Origin: an uncultured Clostridia bacterium
GTDB lineage: Bacteria > Bacillota > Clostridia > Christensenellales > CAG-138
DNA: 64,000 nucleotides
Assembly: GCA_947168565.1 (NCBI GenBank)
Contig: CAMVMM010000005.1
Location: forward strand, 81,653 to 145,652
Direction: 5' to 3'
In this document: in pieces, positions 60,300 through 64,000 of the stretch
Position numbering within the stretch: position 1 is the stretch's first letter
Layout: every line of letters begins with the position of its first letter
Made by a program: the position numbers and the translations under genes
The notes under the pieces: generated by a model
Told to the model about the DNA's origin: nothing
What the model saw: the letters and a program-made list of their open reading frames with translations, nothing else
Databases searched by the model: none

Positions 60300-61255
60300 A
60301 TCAGCCCCATCCATTTCAAAACGAGCATTAAAAGCGGCACGAGCACGAAGCAGCCGAGCGTAGTCAGGCTCATTCCGCCCGCAACGAAGCTTTCATCCGC
60401 ATCGTGCGCGGCGGCAAGCACCACCGCCTGCGTCATAACGGGCATTGCGGATTCCACCACGAGCACGCCGGAGGGCATTCCGCCGAAATTGAACGCGGCG
60501 CAGAGCGCGATCATCACGAGCGGCGCCGCAATAAAGCGCATCAGCAAAACCGCAAGCATGTGCTTATCCGGCTTCATGCTTTTAAGGCCGTATTCATAAA
60601 GCGCGTAGCCTATATAAAAAAGCGCGATGGGCGTTACTATATTGCCCATGTACCCCGATAGCTTTATAACCGGCTCCGGCAGCTTTACGCCCATAGCAAA
60701 AAGCGGAAGGGAAACGGCAAGCGCAACGAGCGGCGGCGAAACAAGCTTTTTAAGATTCTTAAACAGCCCCTTTTCGTGGCTCTCGCCCTCGCCGCTTCTG
60801 CTAATAAGATAGTTTCCCACCGTCCAGAAAAGCGTTGTGTTCACTATATAAAAGCACATCACGAACGGAACGGCAGCATTCCCGAAAAGCCCCGTGTTCA
60901 TAGGAAGGCCGACGAATATGGAGTTTGAAAAGGCGCACATGGTGATAAAGCCGCCGCGCCGCCTTGCGCTCGGCTTCAGCACCTTCGCAAGCAGTATGCC
61001 TATGGCAAGCGTCGCCAGCATTGAAAGCGCGGGCAGAAGAAAGAGCAGCAGCGGGCGGTCGAGCGCAGCCAGGTCGAGATTGCCGAACACGTTGTTCACA
61101 ACGAGCGCGGGCATGCCCGCCGAGATGATAAGCTTTATCATCAGCCCCTTGTGCTCTTTTTTGATATAGCCGAGCTTTCCGAAAAGAAAGCCGACGCCCA
61201 CCATGAACATCACGATGAGCACGGCGGATAGGGAATGGAGAGTTATTTCAAGCAT
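60296..61255 (-). CDS. AEC-family transporter (auxin efflux carrier type)
   Basis: A 319-residue protein with about ten membrane helices. N-terminal block VLIVMFMVGVGFLFGKLGYI...GLMIKLIISAGMPALVVNN and the centrally broken helix segments match AEC carriers of malate or other organic acids. ATG 61255 selected as the family start. Substrate unknown. Confidence 0.88.
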   Translation of the reverse strand: MLEITLHSLSAVLIVMFMVGVGFLFGKLGYIKKEHKGLMIKLIISAGMPALVVNNVFGNLDLAALDRPLLLFLLPALSMLATLAIGILLAKVLKPSARRRGGFITMCAFSNSIFVGLPMNTGLFGNAAVPFVMCFYIVNTTLFWTVGNYLISRSGEGESHEKGLFKNLKKLVSPPLVALAVSLPLFAMGVKLPEPVIKLSGYMGNIVTPIALFYIGYALYEYGLKSMKPDKHMLAVLLMRFIAAPLVMIALCAAFNFGGMPSGVLVVESAMPVMTQAVVLAAAHDADESFVAGGMSLTTLGCFVLVPLLMLVLKWMGLI

Positions 61256-61328
61256 AGTAAAAGAATTCAATAAAAAGTCGTTTGGTCGTTTGGAGAAGCG
61301 CTGAAGCTTTTATGAACCGAAAGCCGCA

Positions 61329-61787
61329 TCACAACAGCCGTTCAAGCTCCGCAAGGAGTCGTTCCTTCATCGCCGTTAATTCGGTATCCGATGGGCGATT
61401 ATCATCGCTGTACATTTTATCCATAGGATACCACCATACGGGGCCTTTTCCGTTGCTGCCATAATCGCCGAGATCTCCGGTTTTTCTTGGAAACAGATGC
61501 CAATGCAGGTGCGTTTCTCCGTTGCCCAACAGCTCATAATTCATTTTTTCGGCGGTAAATGCATTCGATACGGCCTCCGATACGATACACATTTCCTGAA
61601 GAAACCTCGTTCTGAATGCTTCACCCAACTGAAACAATTCACTTTTGTGCTCCTTGCAGAGAAACAGCGTGTAGCCCCAAAAGAATTGATGATCCCCAAG
61701 CACAACGTAACCGGTGTCCAACTCCATAACAAAATAAGGGTTCGTTCCGTTATGAATCATATTTATCCTATCGCAAATCAGACACAT
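61329..61787 (-). CDS. HIT family protein
   Basis: A 152-residue protein with the histidine triad HLHWHLFPR and two possible zinc Cys at the N-terminus (MCLICDR). The NGETHLHWHLFP stretch binds nucleotide phosphate; hydrolyses dinucleotide or AMP-type substrates. First gene of the more AT-rich end segment. Confidence 0.9.
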   Translation of the reverse strand: MCLICDRINMIHNGTNPYFVMELDTGYVVLGDHQFFWGYTLFLCKEHKSELFQLGEAFRTRFLQEMCIVSEAVSNAFTAEKMNYELLGNGETHLHWHLFPRKTGDLGDYGSNGKGPVWWYPMDKMYSDDNRPSDTELTAMKERLLAELERLL

Positions 61788-61903
61788 TCTCGCACCTCCA
61801 AACTCCTGTTAATAAGCAATGCAGCATAGTCAAACGCTCCGCCGATCTGCGCGCATCAATGCCCGCGCCGCCAAAACGCGGCGGATAACTTTGCGATACG
61901 AAT

Positions 61904-62344
61904 TCATGTATCTATCCTGATCATTTCGGTAATTGCCCTGTTTCTGTAAACAAGATCGTCCCGAGTTGTGAAGCCCAGCTTTTCCCAAAAGCCGTTTCCG
62001 GCTCCGTTCTTTGAAAACACGACAAGGGCGACCTTGTTTATGCCAAGCGACCGTAACGCCTCCATAGCGGCTTCAACGAGCGCGGAAGCTATCCCGCGGC
62101 CTCTGAAATCGGGGCGGACTGCGGTGTGATAAATGTATCCTCTTCTTCCGTCGTTTCCCGCGAGTATAACGCCGACTGTTTCGGCATCCTCTTCGGCAAC
62201 AAAGCAGGTTTCGGGATTTCTGAGAAGAAACCTCTCGATCCCCTCTTTTGAATCGTCCAAATTGTTCAGCCCCATCCCGATGCAGGACATCCACAATTCA
62301 TACACGGCTTCATAATCCTCTATCGTCATAGCGCGGATCGTCAT
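61904..62344 (-). CDS. GNAT-family N-acetyltransferase
   Basis: A 146-residue enzyme. Start ATG 62344 (MTIRAMTIEDYEAVYELW) after GGAGG. Motif A is PDFRGRGIASALVEAAMEAL (acetyl-CoA), and SKNGAGNGFWEKLGFTTRDD is motif B. Substrate unknown. Confidence 0.9.
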   Translation of the reverse strand: MTIRAMTIEDYEAVYELWMSCIGMGLNNLDDSKEGIERFLLRNPETCFVAEEDAETVGVILAGNDGRRGYIYHTAVRPDFRGRGIASALVEAAMEALRSLGINKVALVVFSKNGAGNGFWEKLGFTTRDDLVYRNRAITEMIRIDT

Positions 62345-62450
62345 ATTTTCCTCCGTATTTTTCGATTTAACGATATCCATACAAACGGGAATTTGTCAGT
62401 ATCCCTTATAAATCCTTCCCATGCTTCATTTGGAATTCATTTAGTTTTTA

Positions 62451-62966
62451 TTATAATTCCAGGATAGCGGGCATCTCTTCTCCGGGTTTATCCTTAAAGT
62501 ATTGAGGCTGTTCGACAAAACCAAATGAAGCATACAGCTTCTTTGCTGTTTCATTTTCAGGCTCATAACTCAGCCAGCAATACTTCTTTTTACCGCTTGG
62601 CCAGGTTCGAATGAACTCTAAAGCCAGCTCCATTGCTTTTCTTCCGTATCCTCTGCCCTGATATCTTTTATCGATCATCAGTCTCCAGATGCAATAATTG
62701 TCAAAAATGAAATCCGGATCTCCTTCTTCTCTTTCTTCTTCAGAGGCCCCGCAGCCGATCATCAAAAAGCCAACAGGTTTGCCGTTACGGCATATGGCGA
62801 AAGGATAAGGAGGATAACCGTTCGTCAAAGCGACATATGCTTCCGCTAAAGAGCACATATTGGATGCTACGAATTCCTTTTGTTTCCTGTTTACATTCAA
62901 CCCAAATAGTACTTTCACATAATTTTTATAAGTGATCTTTTCTAACGTGATAACATCTTTTTTCAT
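62451..62966 (-). CDS. GNAT-family N-acetyltransferase
   Basis: A 171-residue enzyme. Motif A: DKRYQGRGYGRKAMELALEFI; end motif PENETAKKLYASFGFVE. The sequence is like SpeG/BltD-type acetyltransferases of diamines (YKNYVKVLFGLNVNRKQKEFVASN near the start), but no substrate is shown. It is not closely similar to the GNAT next to it. Confidence 0.9.
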   Translation of the reverse strand: MKKDVITLEKITYKNYVKVLFGLNVNRKQKEFVASNMCSLAEAYVALTNGYPPYPFAICRNGKPVGFLMIGCGASEEEREEGDPDFIFDNYCIWRLMIDKRYQGRGYGRKAMELALEFIRTWPSGKKKYCWLSYEPENETAKKLYASFGFVEQPQYFKDKPGEEMPAILEL

Positions 62967-63035
62967 TCGCTGAACACCTCCGCAGATCCGAATTTATCAC
63001 CTTCGTTTTGCCATCTTTATGACAGCATATATATG

Positions 63036-63767
63036 TCACAGCAAAACGCTGTCACCATTTGCAGAGAGCTGTTTAATCTTACCGTTGTGTACGATGTACG
63101 CCTCACCTCTTAGTTCCTCAATGCCGTCTTTAACCAGTATGTAGCTGCCGTCTGTAATGTAACAGAAAGTTCTCCCCATACTGTCAGGCAGTATTATCTC
63201 GTTGATATAGTTGAGGCCGTCCAGGGTTCTGTCTTTCCAATAGTTATAATGTGGCAAGATCGTTGTCTTTGTGAGACCGAGCCCGGTCAGGAATCTTTTA
63301 TACTCGGGATCGACCGCCTCACCGTCCTCCTCGGGGGCGGCATAAACGGTTTCAGCGCAGTTCATGCTTCCGGCGCTGATTGCCCAAATGACACCGTCAT
63401 AGTCTTTCAGCAGATCACCAAGCGCGATATCCCTGAAATAACGATTCTGCGACGGCGTGTGCCCGCCGCCGAGAATGATGAAATTCGCTTCCTGAATCAG
63501 CTCTTTTGCCTGAGAAGCGTTCCTATCGTCCACGCAGATAAAGCTCTCGAACTGAAATCCCGAATACTCAAAGCCATCTTTGGTATCGTTGGCGATAAAA
63601 TCGTTGAACTCGAAGTCGTCGGGGCCGTCGCTGAAGTAAAGCGCACGGCACGGATCAGGAAACATTTTCTGCATTTCATCTATTAAATGGTTGTCAGGAA
63701 TCATCTCGGATTTATCTTCGCACCCCGTTCTGTCTCTGAACGTGTTGCCTGTCAAAAAAAGGATCAT
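63036..63767 (-). CDS. Peptidase E-like protein (family S51)
   Basis: A 243-residue protein beginning MILFLTGNTF. IILGGGHTPSQNRYF and the nucleophile elbow VIWAISAGSMNCAE (Ser131) are S51 signatures, and ILPHYNYWKDR holds the His. S51 dipeptidases cut Asp-X dipeptides; others degrade cyanophycin. ATG supported by TAAGGAGGT. The last 233 bp of the window upstream of this gene contain no other recognisable gene. Confidence 0.9.
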   Translation of the reverse strand: MILFLTGNTFRDRTGCEDKSEMIPDNHLIDEMQKMFPDPCRALYFSDGPDDFEFNDFIANDTKDGFEYSGFQFESFICVDDRNASQAKELIQEANFIILGGGHTPSQNRYFRDIALGDLLKDYDGVIWAISAGSMNCAETVYAAPEEDGEAVDPEYKRFLTGLGLTKTTILPHYNYWKDRTLDGLNYINEIILPDSMGRTFCYITDGSYILVKDGIEELRGEAYIVHNGKIKQLSANGDSVLL

Positions 63768-64000
63768 ACTTAACCTCCTTCGCTTTACAGCTTCAATACA
63801 GATTTGTCAGTTTATTGTCTGATTATCAATACCACTGTCTCAACAGAATGTTCAAGAAGGAATATATCGACAAATGCCGATTTGCCATCGTCTATAAAAA
63901 CTGGAATATAAGACCGCTTATAGCTTGAGCCTATATTTCTCTAGATTGACATTATCTTCCTCCAAGAAAACCGTCTCCATAAATACTCCACCATTTGCCA

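Overview
The window is a GC-rich stretch of chromosome from a spore-forming member of the Clostridia (Firmicutes). The evidence is spoIIID, the spoIIAA-spoIIAB-sigF operon, spoVAC, ireB, the EcfA1-EcfA2-EcfT module, zapA-U32 peptidase-mutS2, an r1t-type holin prophage and canonical AGGAGG/TTGACA/TATAAT signals. Frequent TTG and GTG starts and a type I dockerin suggest an anaerobic gut-type clostridium. No species is claimed.

Region 1 (1-14.8 kb) is the right part of a siphophage-type prophage. It holds portal (cut by the window edge), prohead protease, HK97-type capsid, head-tail connectors, tail tube, a tail-assembly chaperone pair made by -1 frameshifting, tape measure, Dit and tail-tip proteins, then a lysis module: a lysin-like protein without its catalytic residues, a small CD1375-like protein, an active-looking NlpC/P60 lysin with a peptidoglycan-binding domain, an XhlA-like membrane protein, an r1t-type holin and a zinc-ribbon protein. 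Beyond it lie about 750 bp of nested inverted repeats (one block resembles an oriT), a 5'-truncated hicB, and a 28-nt tRNA 3' end that I read as attR. Integrase and terminase would lie left of the window.

Region 2 (14.8-15.6 kb) is a 261-bp tandem repeat carrying degenerate copies of the att/tRNA core. Region 3 (15.6-25.3 kb) holds a membrane protein (- strand), glmS, a pyrimidine-nucleoside phosphorylase, queA-tgt, tsaE-tsaB, spoIIID (-), ireB and an aldo-keto reductase with a ferredoxin tail. Region 4 (25.3-34.8 kb) has an ECF sigma factor with a putative membrane anti-sigma, a lipoprotein, tRNA-Thr, transketolase (-) and a shikimate operon aroB-aroA-aroC-[chorismate mutase-shikimate kinase fusion] (-).

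Region 5 (34.9-49 kb) starts with the sporulation sigma-F operon, in which SpoIIAB has a repeated Cys-rich tail and sigma-F lacks region 3, followed by spoVAC, rsmA (-), degV, zapA, U32 peptidase, mutS2, a DUF523 protein, a two-component system and an HtrA protease. Region 6 (49-58.3 kb) has an SGNH lipoprotein (-), tRNA-Pro, a nucleoside-recognition membrane protein (-), a LysR regulator, the ECF transporter core, an exonuclease, a lipoprotein and infC-rpmI-rplT. Region 7 (58.3-64 kb, all -) has a secreted LRR-dockerin protein, a P-loop kinase-like protein, an AEC transporter and a more AT-rich group (HIT, two GNATs, peptidase E).

Most of regions 3-7 is ordinary housekeeping. The points most worth a second look are the catalytically dead lysin paralogue, the att-containing tandem repeat with the oriT-like block, the altered SpoIIAB/sigma-F pair, and the palindromic glmS leader.
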